64,000 nucleotides of DNA from Veronia pacifica (GTDB lineage Bacteria > Pseudomonadota > Gammaproteobacteria > Enterobacterales > Vibrionaceae): assembly GCF_001707825.1 (NCBI RefSeq), contig NZ_LYBM01000005.1, positions 62,001 to 126,000 on the forward strand. The letters run 5' to 3'. Under the pieces are notes generated by a model. That model was not told the origin of the DNA, did not search any database, and saw nothing but the letters and a program-made list of their open reading frames with translations. Of this stretch, positions 25,158 to 35,397 are shown in pieces. The position numbers and the translations under genes were made by a program. Numbering within the stretch: the stretch's first letter is position 1; each line of letters begins with the position of its first letter.

Positions 25158-27020
25158 ATGAAAAGACTGGTTTCGCTTTTACTGTTCATATCGTTTCCTT
25201 CGCTAAGCTACGAGATTGCTTCTGCCGATAGTCAGCAAAAAACCTCTGATGAGTTTGCATCAAAAGAGGGAGCTCCAGCGATCTATTTCACAAAAGCGAT
25301 TGCCAATTGTGAGAGTAACTGCCGAAACGTCTTAATTATTGGAAATACCAAATATACCTACAGCCCGGATTCATCCGTAGTGGTTCAGTCCAGATATCGA
25401 AATCAGAGCTGGGCAATAGTCAGAGAGGCCTACCAGAGTGGTGATGACTTTAATGTCAACTTCTGGCTGGTGAACAGTCAGGAGCAAACGCGCTGGAGTT
25501 CGCTCGGCGCATGTTTACACGCTCCGGCCAAGGCGCTCGATCCAACAGGCCGACTGGTCTGTATCGCTGATAATCAGCTGAACATCATAAATGGTGACAA
25601 GCAGCGGACGATGGAGATACCCGTTGTTCCTATTATCGCCAGCATAAACAATAATTTGAATGGTGATTTAGCAATAGCTTTGGTGGACATAGACACTATG
25701 GCATTGAAAGTTACGTCTTTGAATGGGCTTGTTGAGAAAGGGCAAGAGGCTTGGCAGTCTGTTCAGACTGAATTGCATTTAAAAAGTGACTTTGAAGACA
25801 CACTTATTGTTTTTCCAAAAGATGAAGACACCATCGCTGTCGCCAGCTATGAATACGTCAATGTATTCAATAAGGGACTTGCAACCTACCTTTTCAGTGC
25901 TGGGCAGGAACCGACAAGGCGGGTCGTAGCAAACAGTTTTAAGCGCAATTACGGAACCAACCCTGACTTGTACCTTGATGATAATTCACTGATGGTCTCT
26001 GCGTTCGATTCGACTCAGGGGGCCCGGTATGGTTATCAGGTGACGGTTGATCAGCTTTACGAGCCTGAAAAATTTCAGTCGATATTCACGTCTCCGACCA
26101 GGATCGATGTTATGGCAGGGTATGGTTTGATGAACACGTCATGGTATGTGGATCAAGAGACTGGTGTTGGCGAGGGTAACCGGGGAAGCAGCAACTATAA
26201 AGTTGACAGTAGCCTGCTGCAAAGTACCTATTTTCAGGGAAGAATAGATAGCACTCAGTTAACCTTCAACTACTTGACCAGTGCAGGAACGGAAACTTCA
26301 ACCCGTGATACTGACAAAATGACGGAATATCTGTCAGGTGCGATTGATTTCGAGAGTATTTTTGATGGCCCCGATGCGCTGAGGCTCCGTTTCGAGCGCT
26401 TTCAGACATACGGTATCGCCTCACACACTACTATGCTGGGCCAATCGGTTGAGACAGATTTTGAGGCACGTTTTAGCAGTACAGATTTACTGGTATTGAG
26501 TGAACAGGGGTATTACTTTGGTCTCGGTTATCGTAACTATCGAATTCCAGGAGTTGTTGGCTTTACCTCTGCCGAAGCAGGGAAATCTGGCTGGACGTTC
26601 GACAACGACTTTGAAATAGACAGTATCAGGATATTGGCAGGCAAGGATGAATTCAGCTTTGGCTCGCGATATGAAGCGTCTTATAGTCGTTTTTACATTG
26701 CGCCTCAGGTTGGTGTCGGTATCAACAAAATGTCCACGAGTAACAATGCACTGCTGCGTTCAGTCGGCTCTTCTCAAGGCGGTCTCTCTGGTGAATATGC
26801 CATTGCCTTAAGCGGCCAACTCGACCTTGGTTACGCCTATCAAAGACGTTCTGTCGCAGCATATGGCTTGGGGTATGCGTTGCAGGTGGGTTACAGGGCG
26901 AGGGCTGACTACAGTATTCAGGATTGGTACCCCGAATCTGACTCTGGTCGCTGGCAATTAAATTATTCTCGCGCGGATATCTGGCATGGGCCCTACATAC
27001 AATTCAATGTGATGTTTTAG
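25158..27020 (+). CDS. Unknown exported protein with C-terminal outer-membrane barrel-like part
   Basis: A 620-residue protein with an N-terminal signal peptide (MKRLVSLLLFISFPSLSYEIASA). Residues about 30-290 read as a beta-rich soluble region with short repeats of hydrophobic strands and two cysteine pairs (ANCESNCRN; GACLH with LVCIAD), perhaps a beta-propeller. The second half alternates aromatic and small residues (STQLTFNYLTSAG, YYFGLGYRNYRIPGVVG, FSFGSRYEASYSRFYIAPQVGVG, LGYALQVGYRARADY) and ends NVMF, with the terminal Phe of outer-membrane barrels. I recognise no family. ATG 25158 is chosen over GTG 25137 as it starts the signal peptide directly. Neighbours give no clue. Confidence 0.72.
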   Translation: MKRLVSLLLFISFPSLSYEIASADSQQKTSDEFASKEGAPAIYFTKAIANCESNCRNVLIIGNTKYTYSPDSSVVVQSRYRNQSWAIVREAYQSGDDFNVNFWLVNSQEQTRWSSLGACLHAPAKALDPTGRLVCIADNQLNIINGDKQRTMEIPVVPIIASINNNLNGDLAIALVDIDTMALKVTSLNGLVEKGQEAWQSVQTELHLKSDFEDTLIVFPKDEDTIAVASYEYVNVFNKGLATYLFSAGQEPTRRVVANSFKRNYGTNPDLYLDDNSLMVSAFDSTQGARYGYQVTVDQLYEPEKFQSIFTSPTRIDVMAGYGLMNTSWYVDQETGVGEGNRGSSNYKVDSSLLQSTYFQGRIDSTQLTFNYLTSAGTETSTRDTDKMTEYLSGAIDFESIFDGPDALRLRFERFQTYGIASHTTMLGQSVETDFEARFSSTDLLVLSEQGYYFGLGYRNYRIPGVVGFTSAEAGKSGWTFDNDFEIDSIRILAGKDEFSFGSRYEASYSRFYIAPQVGVGINKMSTSNNALLRSVGSSQGGLSGEYAIALSGQLDLGYAYQRRSVAAYGLGYALQVGYRARADYSIQDWYPESDSGRWQLNYSRADIWHGPYIQFNVMF

Positions 27021-27319
27021 TTGAACGGACCCTGTACTTTTTCCAGCAGAAAATTGATTAATCGTCGTGTGTTAGTGTTTTCCGGGTTTTGTCCCGGCCA
27101 AATCAAGTGGTAGGGAATCGGCTCTACCTGCCACTCCGTCAGTAATTCAATGACCTTTCCTGACGCCAGTAATGGCTTTGCAAGAAAACTGGGGGGCGTT
27201 GCAATTCCCACACGCTGTGAGGCCAATTCTGTCATTACCTCAACATTGTTTACTGTGATCTTACTGCTTAATGATACGTCTATTGGCTCATCATTCTTTC
27301 GAATAGATAAAATAGATTA
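27017..27319 (-). pseudogene. Remnant of a LysR-type regulator (C-terminal part only)
   Basis: The frame reads from a stop near 27320 as SILSIRKNDEPIDVS, then VNNVEVMTELASQRVGIATPP, and ends LLEKVQGPFN. This is the last third of a LysR effector domain: the VNN..V....V..G.GIA..P pattern and the closing R..I.FL belong to that family. No DNA-binding domain exists upstream; the sequence turns AT-rich and reaches the LysE gene. LysR genes usually lie divergent from the exporter they control, as this does, so it is likely the decayed regulator of the LysE gene. The stop overlaps the 3' end of the preceding gene by four bases. Confidence 0.72.
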
Positions 27320-27393
27320 TTCCATATATTCAAATATATAAATTCATTTTAAAATCAACAAATAAAATAACCACCTTTAGTCAGGAGTGAAAG

Positions 27394-27987
27394 GTGACTC
27401 TCATAATAGCAATGTGCATGTATGCGTTTACAATGTCAGTGTCTCCGGGACCCGTAAATATGGTGATCTTAAACAGCGGCCTAAACTATGGGGCACGTAA
27501 GACCATCATGTTTATTATTGGTTCGACGTTTGGTTTTACACTGCTTCTCAGCTTTATCGGTTTAGGGCTGGGTGCACTACTGTCCTCACTTCCTTTTTTG
27601 GTTCACCTTCTTACTGTCGCAGGCAGTGGATTTATTGCCTACCTTGGCTGGCAAATCATGCGTTCCGAGGGCACGCTGACATTAACGGAGCAAAAACGTC
27701 CGGGTTTTTGGCAAGGAGCAGTGTTGCAGTGGATCAATCCAAAGGCTTGGATCGCTTGTATGTCTGGTATCTCTGCCTTTTCGTTGCACAACGAATATGG
27801 GAAGTTAGGCGTATTCTTGTTGCTGTATTTTACGATTTGCTTTCTGTCTCAAATGGCATGGGCAACAGCGGGAGAGAAAATCTCAATCTTCTTCGCAAAT
27901 GAGCGTCGGCGTCGATTGATAAATCAAATCATGGGCGGAAGTCTGATCGTGATCGCAGGGTACCTAGTCGCTAGCCACTTCTTATGA
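27394..27987 (+). CDS. LysE/RhtB-family amino-acid exporter
   Basis: A 197-residue inner-membrane protein with about six hydrophobic helices. The family signature SPGPVNMVILNSGLNYGARKT is at the N-terminus, and FWQGAVLQWINPKAWIA in the middle matches the conserved G-x-x-x-N-x-x-NPKA line. It should export an amino acid or related solute; the substrate cannot be read. The GTG start has AGGAG six bases before it. The divergent LysR gene is truncated, so control may have changed or been lost. Confidence 0.87.
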   Translation: MTLIIAMCMYAFTMSVSPGPVNMVILNSGLNYGARKTIMFIIGSTFGFTLLLSFIGLGLGALLSSLPFLVHLLTVAGSGFIAYLGWQIMRSEGTLTLTEQKRPGFWQGAVLQWINPKAWIACMSGISAFSLHNEYGKLGVFLLLYFTICFLSQMAWATAGEKISIFFANERRRRLINQIMGGSLIVIAGYLVASHFL

Positions 27988-28024
27988 TTTGATGTGATAG
28001 CCCTTTGGTAAATAATGAAAAAAT

Positions 28025-28048
28025 AAAGCCGACAATACTGTCGGCTTT
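28025..28048. terminator. Bidirectional terminator between LysE gene and ygiQ
   Basis: AAAGCCGACA and TGTCGGCTTT arms with an ATAC-type loop lie between the two convergent stop codons. A-rich and T-rich flanks on each side would serve both genes. Confidence 0.8.
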
Positions 28049-28069
28049 AACTGTTTTATACGCTACTGA

Positions 28070-30427
28070 CTACCGAGCAGCCTGACGCTGTCGATTGCCA
28101 GCTGGCTTTTTACCTTTTTTACCCAAAGCTGGTGATGAGCGTCCAGGTGAAGGTTTTCCGTGTTCTGCCTTATTTTGCGTTTTCCCGCCGTTGCCATGCT
28201 GGCGTCCCGGTTTGCCAGATTTCGGATTTCGATTCTTATTGCTATCCGGAGACTGGCTTTGATGATCTTGTCCTTGACCTCTGGACGGACGGCGAGCTTT
28301 CTGGCCATCTTTGCGAATATCTGGCTGATTCGGATGCTTGGTGGCGAAACGTTTTGCACCATGACGGCTTGAGCCACGTCGTTGCGCTGGCGTCAGCTCT
28401 GCTTCAGAGCCCTCATGAGGAACCAGACAACCCGGTCTGTCACCGATAAGATGCTTTTTACCCATCCGCGCAAGTGCTTCCCGAATCAACGGCCAGTTGG
28501 CAGGATCGTGGTAGCGAAGAAGCGCTTTGTGCAGGCGGCGCTGGCGATCACCCTTGGCGACGGTCAGATCCTCACGCTTTTTGTATTTCACTCGCTTGAG
28601 CGGATTGGTCTCAGAGTGATACATCGCCGTTGCATTACACATAGGTGATGGGTAGAAATTCTGTACCTGATCGCACTCAAATTCATTTTCTTTTAACCAC
28701 AGCGCAAGGTGAAGCATGTCGTCATCAGTACAACCGGGGTGAGCCGAAATAAAGTAAGGGATCAGGTATTGTTTCTTCCCGGCTTCTTTACTGTACTTCT
28801 CAAAAAGCTCTTTAAATCTGTCGTATGTGCCCATACCGGGCTTCATCATCAGATCCAATGTTCCTTTTTCGGTGTGTTCCGGTGCGATCTTCAAATAGCC
28901 ACCGACATGATGGGTGACCAGCTCTTTCACGTATTCAGGCGATTCAATGGCCAGATCGTAACGTACTCCCGATGCGATCATTACCTTTTTCACGCCTTTG
29001 ACTTTGCGTGACTCACGATACAAATCGATGGTGTGCTGATGGTCTGTATCCAGTTTTTCGCAGATCTTAGGAAACACACAGGAGGGGCGACGACAGTTGC
29101 GCTCAGCCCGCGGATCAGAACAACCAAGACGATACATGTTTGCTGTGGGACCACCCAGATCTGAGATGGTACCGGTAAAGCCGGGCACTTTGTCTCGGAT
29201 GGCTTCAATCTCATTCAGAATCGATTCTTTTGAACGGTTTTGAATAATTCGGCCTTCGTGCTCGGTGATTGAACAGAATGAGCAGCCACCGAAGCAGCCG
29301 CGCATGATGTTGACCGAGGTTTTGATCATGTCGTAAGCCGGAATTTTTGCTTTGCCGTACATAGGGTGTGGCACACGGGCATAAGGTAAATCAAAAACAA
29401 AATCCATCTCTTCGGTCGACAAGGGAACGGGTGGCGTATTAATCCACAGTTCACGGTCGCCATGTTTCTGAACCAAAGCACGTGCCGAATAGGGATTCGT
29501 TTCCAAGTGCATCACGCGGCTGGCATGAGCATAGAGGATCCTGTCATTCACCAGTTTTTCAAAAGAAGGCAGGCGGACATAACTATTTTCAGCATCATGA
29601 CGAGCGGGTCGAACCGTTATAGGTTTTGCCGCGCTCTTCTCTTTGTCTTCATTGGTTTTACAGGCTGTTTCGGTCGCATAGGGATTTGGCATCACCATAG
29701 ACTTACCCGGCTTATCAATACGCGAACTGTCGATTTCACGCATACTGTCCGGGGCTGTTTTCATCATCACAGCTGTGCCAGGGATCCTTGTCAGGGTGTC
29801 GACACTCTCACCATTTGCGATCCTGTGAGAAACTTCAACCAATGCCCGCTCGGCATTTCCGAACAACAGGATATCTGCCTTGGCGTCCATTAGCACTGAA
29901 CGACGAACTTTATCAGACCAATAGTCATAGTGGGCAAGACGTCTTAAACTGGCCTCTATACCGCCCAACACGATAGGAACATCTTTGTACGCTTCACGAC
30001 AACGCTGAGAATAGACAAGAACAGCTCGGTCTGGACGTTTGCCACCCTCATTATCAGGTGTGTAGGCATCGTCATGACGAAGTTTACGATCGGCTGTGTA
30101 GCGGTTGATCATGGAGTCCATGTTGCCAGCCGTGATACCGAAATACAGATTCGGTTTTCCCAGAGACATAAAGGCATCTTTATTGTGCCATTCAGGCTGG
30201 GAGATAATGCCTACACGGAATCCTTGTGCCTCCAGTACCCGACCGATCACTGCCATGCCGAAGCTCGGGTGATCGACATACGCGTCGCCGGTGACAATGA
30301 TAATATCGCAGCTGTCCCAGCCTAGTTGGTCCATTTCTTCTCGGGTTGTCGGAAGAAAAGGCGCAGTCCCGTAACACTCTGCCCAGTATTTCGGGTACTC
30401 AAAAATATTTTTGGTTTGTGGTCGCAT
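28070..30427 (-). CDS. ygiQ: YgiQ-family radical SAM protein
   Basis: A 785-residue protein of the UPF0313/YgiQ family, function unknown. The N-terminus has the typical [23 protein letters not shown] and a cobalamin-binding-like segment ([16 protein letters not shown]). The radical SAM cluster motif is [10 protein letters not shown] (Cys-x3-Cys-x2-Cys), followed by [11 protein letters not shown]. The C-terminal about 110 residues are low-complexity, rich in Lys, Arg, Gly, Gln and Ser, and probably disordered; the family's tail is variable. It is a single gene with a shared terminator downstream. Confidence 0.93.
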   Translation of the reverse strand: MRPQTKNIFEYPKYWAECYGTAPFLPTTREEMDQLGWDSCDIIIVTGDAYVDHPSFGMAVIGRVLEAQGFRVGIISQPEWHNKDAFMSLGKPNLYFGITAGNMDSMINRYTADRKLRHDDAYTPDNEGGKRPDRAVLVYSQRCREAYKDVPIVLGGIEASLRRLAHYDYWSDKVRRSVLMDAKADILLFGNAERALVEVSHRIANGESVDTLTRIPGTAVMMKTAPDSMREIDSSRIDKPGKSMVMPNPYATETACKTNEDKEKSAAKPITVRPARHDAENSYVRLPSFEKLVNDRILYAHASRVMHLETNPYSARALVQKHGDRELWINTPPVPLSTEEMDFVFDLPYARVPHPMYGKAKIPAYDMIKTSVNIMRGCFGGCSFCSITEHEGRIIQNRSKESILNEIEAIRDKVPGFTGTISDLGGPTANMYRLGCSDPRAERNCRRPSCVFPKICEKLDTDHQHTIDLYRESRKVKGVKKVMIASGVRYDLAIESPEYVKELVTHHVGGYLKIAPEHTEKGTLDLMMKPGMGTYDRFKELFEKYSKEAGKKQYLIPYFISAHPGCTDDDMLHLALWLKENEFECDQVQNFYPSPMCNATAMYHSETNPLKRVKYKKREDLTVAKGDRQRRLHKALLRYHDPANWPLIREALARMGKKHLIGDRPGCLVPHEGSEAELTPAQRRGSSRHGAKRFATKHPNQPDIRKDGQKARRPSRGQGQDHQSQSPDSNKNRNPKSGKPGRQHGNGGKTQNKAEHGKPSPGRSSPALGKKGKKPAGNRQRQAAR

Positions 30428-31063
30428 AAATTTAACTTGTCATTATTTGGGGCATGGAGGGCAGATTGATAGCCCCCATATAAGGCAAAACGCGTTATTT
30501 CTGGATGTGCTCACTCATCCAGCCATTGCCAGTCTCGTAGACTTTTTAAAAATGCCCCATTTGCTTCGCAATAAAATTGGGTTTGGTTTGCAGATAACAA
30601 CCATCAACCACACGAATACTGTATTTGGGATTGTCGTCTGTACTGCATGCTTGCCCGTTCATGAACACATGTTCACTTTTGTGAATGCGTGCAACAAGAA
30701 GGGTAACGTTTTTTGTCAGTGTTAAAGTAACCTTACAGTAAACATGGAATAAACAAAAGCGCAACACTATACCACGAACATGCCAAGACGCACTAGTTTG
30801 TGTGAGCGTCTGACTTTGATTCTCTAGGTATCTACAATATATCGTTGGAGGAATTTAATTGTTTAAAATCAGTGCTTTGATTAGTTTTTTGTTGATGGTA
30901 CGTATTAGTTAGATAAAAAGAGGTGCACAAAAATAATGTGTCTCCTGTCCACTCTGATCATGGTCATCAAGACATCCAGTAGAACAACTGGCGTTATCCG
31001 CTTAACTGGAAAAGTAGCTTAATGACCTAATATTCAGAACTTGATGATGAGAGATAAAGTTCT
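30428..31063. other. Intergenic region, no convincing gene
   Basis: About 640 bases upstream of ygiQ and downstream of the lipoprotein gene. A frame on the minus strand (30546-30767) encodes 73 residues ending NPKYSIRVVDGCYLQTKP and looks slightly protein-like, but it has no good start and I leave it uncalled. No RNA element recognised. Confidence 0.4.
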
Positions 31064-31822
31064 TTAATATGAATGAAGAAACATGATGTCCTCTAGTGTG
31101 TTCACGAGCTCACCAAAAATTTGAACATTATTCATATCGGGATTTGTATGACTTATAATATGAAATCCTAATTGATGATCTGTTGGTGTTCCAAATCCAA
31201 CTTCTGAGTAAACTGGTACAAGTTTATCGGCGTTGAAATAGGTTGCTATACCTTTAACAGTGCCATTGTTATTATCAATAGAACAATTGCTTAATTTCAT
31301 CGTGACATCAAATATATTTTTATGTTTGTATTTTATATTTCCATCAATCTCACAGTCTATTATAAAATCGGAACTGAAATTACCAAATGGGTCGATATTC
31401 AAGCGTTGGCGATTATTTTCTGCTTCACCACTATACCAATCTCCCGTTACACTATATTGACCTACGTTATCACCGAAACCACCAAATAAAGTAAATTTTC
31501 TACCATTTATCTTTCCACTCAATCTATTATTAGACTCTCTTATCAATGCCACTTCATAATCATTACCTTTTGGTAATTTATTATCTAGAAATGTATCTTG
31601 ATATCCATATAATTCTTTTCCATTATCTCTATATTCACCAGATAAAATATGTGAGTAGATTTTATTTTTGTAGAAAGCCCTGTGGTTGTATGTACTTTCC
31701 TCTTGACTGACAGCAAACCAGCCGCCTTCGACAAGTGAAAGATTGTTAACTTGTCCTGTTTCATCACCGCAGCTGGCTAAGAGTAAGGTTGCAGGTATTA
31801 AAAGAATAGATTTTTTAAGCAT
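31064..31822 (-). CDS. Unknown lipoprotein, AT-rich
   Basis: A 252-residue lipoprotein: MLKKSILLIPATLLLASC gives a clean lipobox LLASC with lipidated Cys18, and +2 Gly. The mature part is beta-rich with many Asn, Asp, Tyr and Gly and no cysteine pair except CEID and NCSID later, resembling small lipocalin-like or surface proteins. I recognise no family. Codon use is clearly more AT-rich than that of the neighbours, and the gene is flanked by AT-rich spacers on both sides, which suggests a horizontally acquired gene. Confidence 0.7.
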   Translation of the reverse strand: MLKKSILLIPATLLLASCGDETGQVNNLSLVEGGWFAVSQEESTYNHRAFYKNKIYSHILSGEYRDNGKELYGYQDTFLDNKLPKGNDYEVALIRESNNRLSGKINGRKFTLFGGFGDNVGQYSVTGDWYSGEAENNRQRLNIDPFGNFSSDFIIDCEIDGNIKYKHKNIFDVTMKLSNCSIDNNNGTVKGIATYFNADKLVPVYSEVGFGTPTDHQLGFHIISHTNPDMNNVQIFGELVNTLEDIMFLHSY

Positions 31823-32351
31823 TAGAATAGACCAGAGAAATAAAAATTAGTGTCATATAACTAGAAATCTGTTTCAAAGGAATAATCAATTGTTTCGAGA
31901 TGCTTCATAAAAAAATGATCCTGTTGCTATGAAAAAATTCAGAGTGTTCACAATGATCATTTATTAATTACTTTATCATTTTAAATGATGTTGTCTTTTC
32001 TTTGTAAAAAGATTAGCTATATTTATTAGTTAGTCATTTTAATATTGATAACTTTTATAATACAGAGATGTAATAATTTATCAGAAATCGTATCATACTT
32101 AAATTAATAATACAGTTATAAAATATTTTAATATAGGTACTTCAGTATTGGTGTCGATCAAATGTTATATGAGCGATATGACTTTTTATCGGTTTTAAAA
32201 ACCATACTATCTATATGAATATTATTCTCTCATTTCGTACAAGAGTCATTATTCTATCAATCGATCAAAATTTTGTTCGTAATTTGCCTCTTTGATATCT
32301 ACGCTGTTCGGTAGGAGATTCAATAAAACGGTAAACAGGGAAGTGCCTACA
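31823..32351. other. AT-rich intergenic region
   Basis: About 530 bases, strongly AT-rich, between the divergent lipoprotein and sulfatase genes. I see no repeats or small genes; the composition suggests acquired DNA or a silenced regulatory region. Confidence 0.4.
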
Positions 32352-33944
32352 GTGAAAGCAGAAGATAACAAGCCGAATATTCTTTTTGTTATGGCTGATC
32401 AGCTCAGAGCTGATTATCTTGGGTGTAATGGACACCCAACAATAAAAACGCTTACGATTGATTGGCTGGCAGAGAGGGGCATTAACTTCAGTAAGGCTTA
32501 TTGTCAGGCTCCTGTCTGCGGTCCGTCTAGGATGTCTTTTTATACTGGTCGCTATGCGTCTTCACATGGCGCAAGCTATAACAGTGTGCCGTTGAAAATT
32601 TCAGAGCTGACACTTGGCGATTACCTTCGTCCGCAGGGATACAGAGTGGCATTGGTGGGAAAAACTCACATGAAGGCTGACACAGAAGCGATGGAGCGGT
32701 TGGGTGTTGATCCTGCCTCATCAAAAGGAGTGTTGGTTAGTCAATGTGGCTTCGAACCCTATTGGCGTGATGATGGCTTGCATCCTGACCAGAGTGCTTC
32801 AGCCGACTTAGAGTATAACCAATACCTACAAGAGCAGGGATATGACGGTGATAACCCATGGCATGGCTGGTCTAACTCTGGTGAAGATCCCGCCAGTGGA
32901 GAGATTAAAAGCGGCTGGTATTTGAGAAACAGCCATTTACCTGCAAGGGTCAGAGAAGAGCTTTCCGAAACAGCATATACCACTGACCGGGCGATGCATT
33001 TTATATCCGAGTGCCGTGATAAGCCATGGTGCCTGCACGTCAGTTACATCAAACCACATTGGCCTTACATTGCACCTGAGCCCTTCCACAATATGTATGG
33101 GATTGATGATCTTCTGCCTCATAATGCTCACCCTAACGAGAGAAAAGATCCCCACCCTGTGGTAAAGGCCTTTATGGCGCACCGAGAGTCACAGGCGTTT
33201 TCATCGCAGGAAGTCAGAGAACGCGTTATTCCCGTTTACATGGGATTGATCAGTCAAATTGATCATCATCTCAAACGTTTGTTTGATCATTTAAAAGAGA
33301 CAGGGCAAGACAAAAACACTGTGATCGTATTTACCTCAGATCATGGTGACTATCTCGGAGATCACTGGCTGGGAGAAAAAGAATTGTTTCACGAGGCCAG
33401 CGCCAGAATCCCATTGATCATATACGATCCCCGATGTGGTGCCGACAGAACACGCGGCACAATCAGTGATCACTTGGTAGAAGCTATTGATTTAGTGCCA
33501 ACATTCACTGAACTTGCGGGCGCAGCACCTGCTAATCACCAAGTAGAGGGACGATCATTAATTGATCTGATCACAGGGGACATTTCTTCTTCAGAACAAT
33601 GGCGGCAATATGCGGTCAGTGAGACCGATTATGCCTGGCGTGGTGCCAGAAAAACTCTAGGTCTTTCACCTGATCAGAGTAAGGCAGTGATGATCACTGA
33701 TGGTCGCTGGAAGTACATACACTACGAGCATTTCAGCCCTCAGCTTTTTGATCTGGAGACAGACCCCTGCGAGTTTGACGATATCGCGATGACGGAACCC
33801 GGTCAGGAAGTGTGTAAGCGTATGGAAAAAGCACTCTTTTTATGGTTTAGGCAACGTAAAACAAGAGTTACCATGTCGGATGACACAGTGGAAGCCCTTA
33901 CCGACAATGCGCATCAGCGTGGTTATTTGTTTGGCTTTTGGTAA
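32352..33944 (+). CDS. Sulfatase-family hydrolase
   Basis: A 530-residue alkaline-phosphatase-superfamily sulfatase. NILFVMADQLRADYLGCNG carries the first metal-binding Asp; PVCGPSRMSFYTGRY holds the Cys-x-Pro-Ser-Arg motif, with Cys56 to be converted to formylglycine; FTSDHGDYLGDHWLGEKE is the second metal site, followed by ARIPLIIYDP. No signal peptide is present, so it is cytoplasmic, like choline sulfatases and phosphonate monoester hydrolases, whose core sequence it resembles. The open frame continues up to a TTG at 32292, but the GTG at 32352 with AGGGA upstream gives the usual short N-terminus. No sulfatase-maturing enzyme is in the window. Confidence 0.88.
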   Translation: MKAEDNKPNILFVMADQLRADYLGCNGHPTIKTLTIDWLAERGINFSKAYCQAPVCGPSRMSFYTGRYASSHGASYNSVPLKISELTLGDYLRPQGYRVALVGKTHMKADTEAMERLGVDPASSKGVLVSQCGFEPYWRDDGLHPDQSASADLEYNQYLQEQGYDGDNPWHGWSNSGEDPASGEIKSGWYLRNSHLPARVREELSETAYTTDRAMHFISECRDKPWCLHVSYIKPHWPYIAPEPFHNMYGIDDLLPHNAHPNERKDPHPVVKAFMAHRESQAFSSQEVRERVIPVYMGLISQIDHHLKRLFDHLKETGQDKNTVIVFTSDHGDYLGDHWLGEKELFHEASARIPLIIYDPRCGADRTRGTISDHLVEAIDLVPTFTELAGAAPANHQVEGRSLIDLITGDISSSEQWRQYAVSETDYAWRGARKTLGLSPDQSKAVMITDGRWKYIHYEHFSPQLFDLETDPCEFDDIAMTEPGQEVCKRMEKALFLWFRQRKTRVTMSDDTVEALTDNAHQRGYLFGFW

Positions 33945-34063
33945 TGTGAGCGGCCTGTATATGATGGTGGCAATGTTCTAAGGATAGAGTGGGGTATCTA
34001 TGAGCCAGTCTGCCATCGCTCTTTTTTGATGTGACAGACTGACATAAGTATTTAGATAGGCTG

Positions 34064-34537
34064 CTAGCTGAAATCAATTAACTCGACATCGAAAATTAGC
34101 GTTGAACCGGGTCTGATAATACCTGCAGCACGATTACCGTACGCCAGTTCTGATGGAATGAAAAAGCGTGTCTTTTCGCCGACAACCATAAGCTGCACAC
34201 CCTCAGTCCAACCTTTAATGACTTGATTAAGACCAAATTCAATCGGCTCACCACGTTCTACAGAACTATCAAATACTGTGCCTGTGATCAGGGTGCCGTG
34301 ATAGTGGACTTTTACCTTTGACGACGCCTTGGGGTGTTCAGTACCTGTGCCTTTCTCTAATACCTTGAATTGCAGCCCTGATGCTGTGGTCTTTACGTCG
34401 TCTTCTTTAGCATTTTCGTCTAAAAAGGCACTGCCGGCGCGCTTGTTTATTCCCGCTTCAGCATTGGCTTTCAGGCGGTTTCTGATCAAAAACATTAAGA
34501 CCAGAGCGAACAAAATAGGCAGGATAAAATCTAACAT
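34064..34537 (-). CDS. Membrane-anchored FKBP-type peptidyl-prolyl isomerase, copy B
   Basis: A 157-residue protein with an N-terminal membrane helix (FILPILFALVLMFLI) and a C-terminal FKBP domain: [46 protein letters not shown] and [10 protein letters not shown]. The active-site aromatic residues of FKBPs are present (Tyr, Phe, Trp in those blocks). It should assist folding at the outer or inner face of the membrane; with a short N-terminal anchor the domain is likely periplasmic. It is the downstream copy of a tandem pair, 83 bases after the gene at 34621. Confidence 0.9.
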   Translation of the reverse strand: MLDFILPILFALVLMFLIRNRLKANAEAGINKRAGSAFLDENAKEDDVKTTASGLQFKVLEKGTGTEHPKASSKVKVHYHGTLITGTVFDSSVERGEPIEFGLNQVIKGWTEGVQLMVVGEKTRFFIPSELAYGNRAAGIIRPGSTLIFDVELIDFS

Positions 34538-34620
34538 AATGTACCTATGATTTGATGTGTAATGGGTGTTGGTTAATGGCGTTAAATCACAAACGCCACT
34601 CCATTCATGTTATCGGTTTA

Positions 34621-35100
34621 TTACTGATTGATTTCGAGTAATTCGACATCGAAAATGAGTGTCGAACCGGGTTTTATACTGCTGACGCCACGGTTACCGT
34701 AGGCAAGATCCGCGGGAATGAAGAAACGTGTTTTTTCACCCACCACCATAAGCTGCAGTCCCTCAGTCCACCCTTTTATTACCTGATTAAGCGCGAATGA
34801 GGCAGGCTTACCTCGCTCAACAGAACTATCAAACACGGTACCATCAATCAAAGTGCCGTGATAATGGACGGTCACTCTAGAATCTGAACGTGGATGTTCA
34901 GTACCTGAGCCTTCTACTAACACCTTATATTGCAAACCGGATGCGGTAGTTTTTACGCCTTCTTTGGTAGCATTCGTCGCAAGGAATGCCTCGCCTTCCG
35001 CTTTGTTTTGGGCGATCGCCTCTGAATTGCCAGAACTGAACTGAAAATACCAAATAAGCGCGACAACGGCGAGGACAAGCGGAACAAGGTACTTAGACAT
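34621..35100 (-). CDS. Membrane-anchored FKBP-type peptidyl-prolyl isomerase, copy A
   Basis: A 159-residue protein beginning [21 protein letters not shown], one anchoring helix, followed by a charged linker and an FKBP domain nearly identical in layout to its neighbour ([69 protein letters not shown]). The ATG at 35100 is chosen because an upstream start at 35148 would add an unrelated hydrophobic leader. The two genes are a tandem duplication. Both C-termini are intact, so both are likely functional. Confidence 0.9.
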   Translation of the reverse strand: MSKYLVPLVLAVVALIWYFQFSSGNSEAIAQNKAEGEAFLATNATKEGVKTTASGLQYKVLVEGSGTEHPRSDSRVTVHYHGTLIDGTVFDSSVERGKPASFALNQVIKGWTEGLQLMVVGEKTRFFIPADLAYGNRGVSSIKPGSTLIFDVELLEINQ

Positions 35101-35397
35101 AACTAAACCTGAAATTTTTACCAATAGATGGCTCAGGATTATCAGCAACTTGTTGTAAAAAGTGAACCTTCTTTTATCGCTTTATCGAATCAAAATGTTA
35201 ATCAGTTCACGCTTCAGCAACAGCTTGCGACAATCCATATTGTTATATCCATTTTTAGAGTGGCAATGATGAACAGAATATTTGTTATTCAGGGTATGGG
35301 TAAATATGTGACTTTTGCTGATTAATCAGTGGTGAGTAATTATCTTTCTCCCCGTTAACTGCTAGCGTCGTTGATCTAACGAGTCTGGGAGCGAAAT

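Noticed and set aside
30546-30767. 73-residue frame on the minus strand upstream of ygiQ
   Set aside because: The later part reads somewhat like protein (NPKYSIRVVDGCY) but the N-terminal part does not, there is no ribosome site and no recognised homology.
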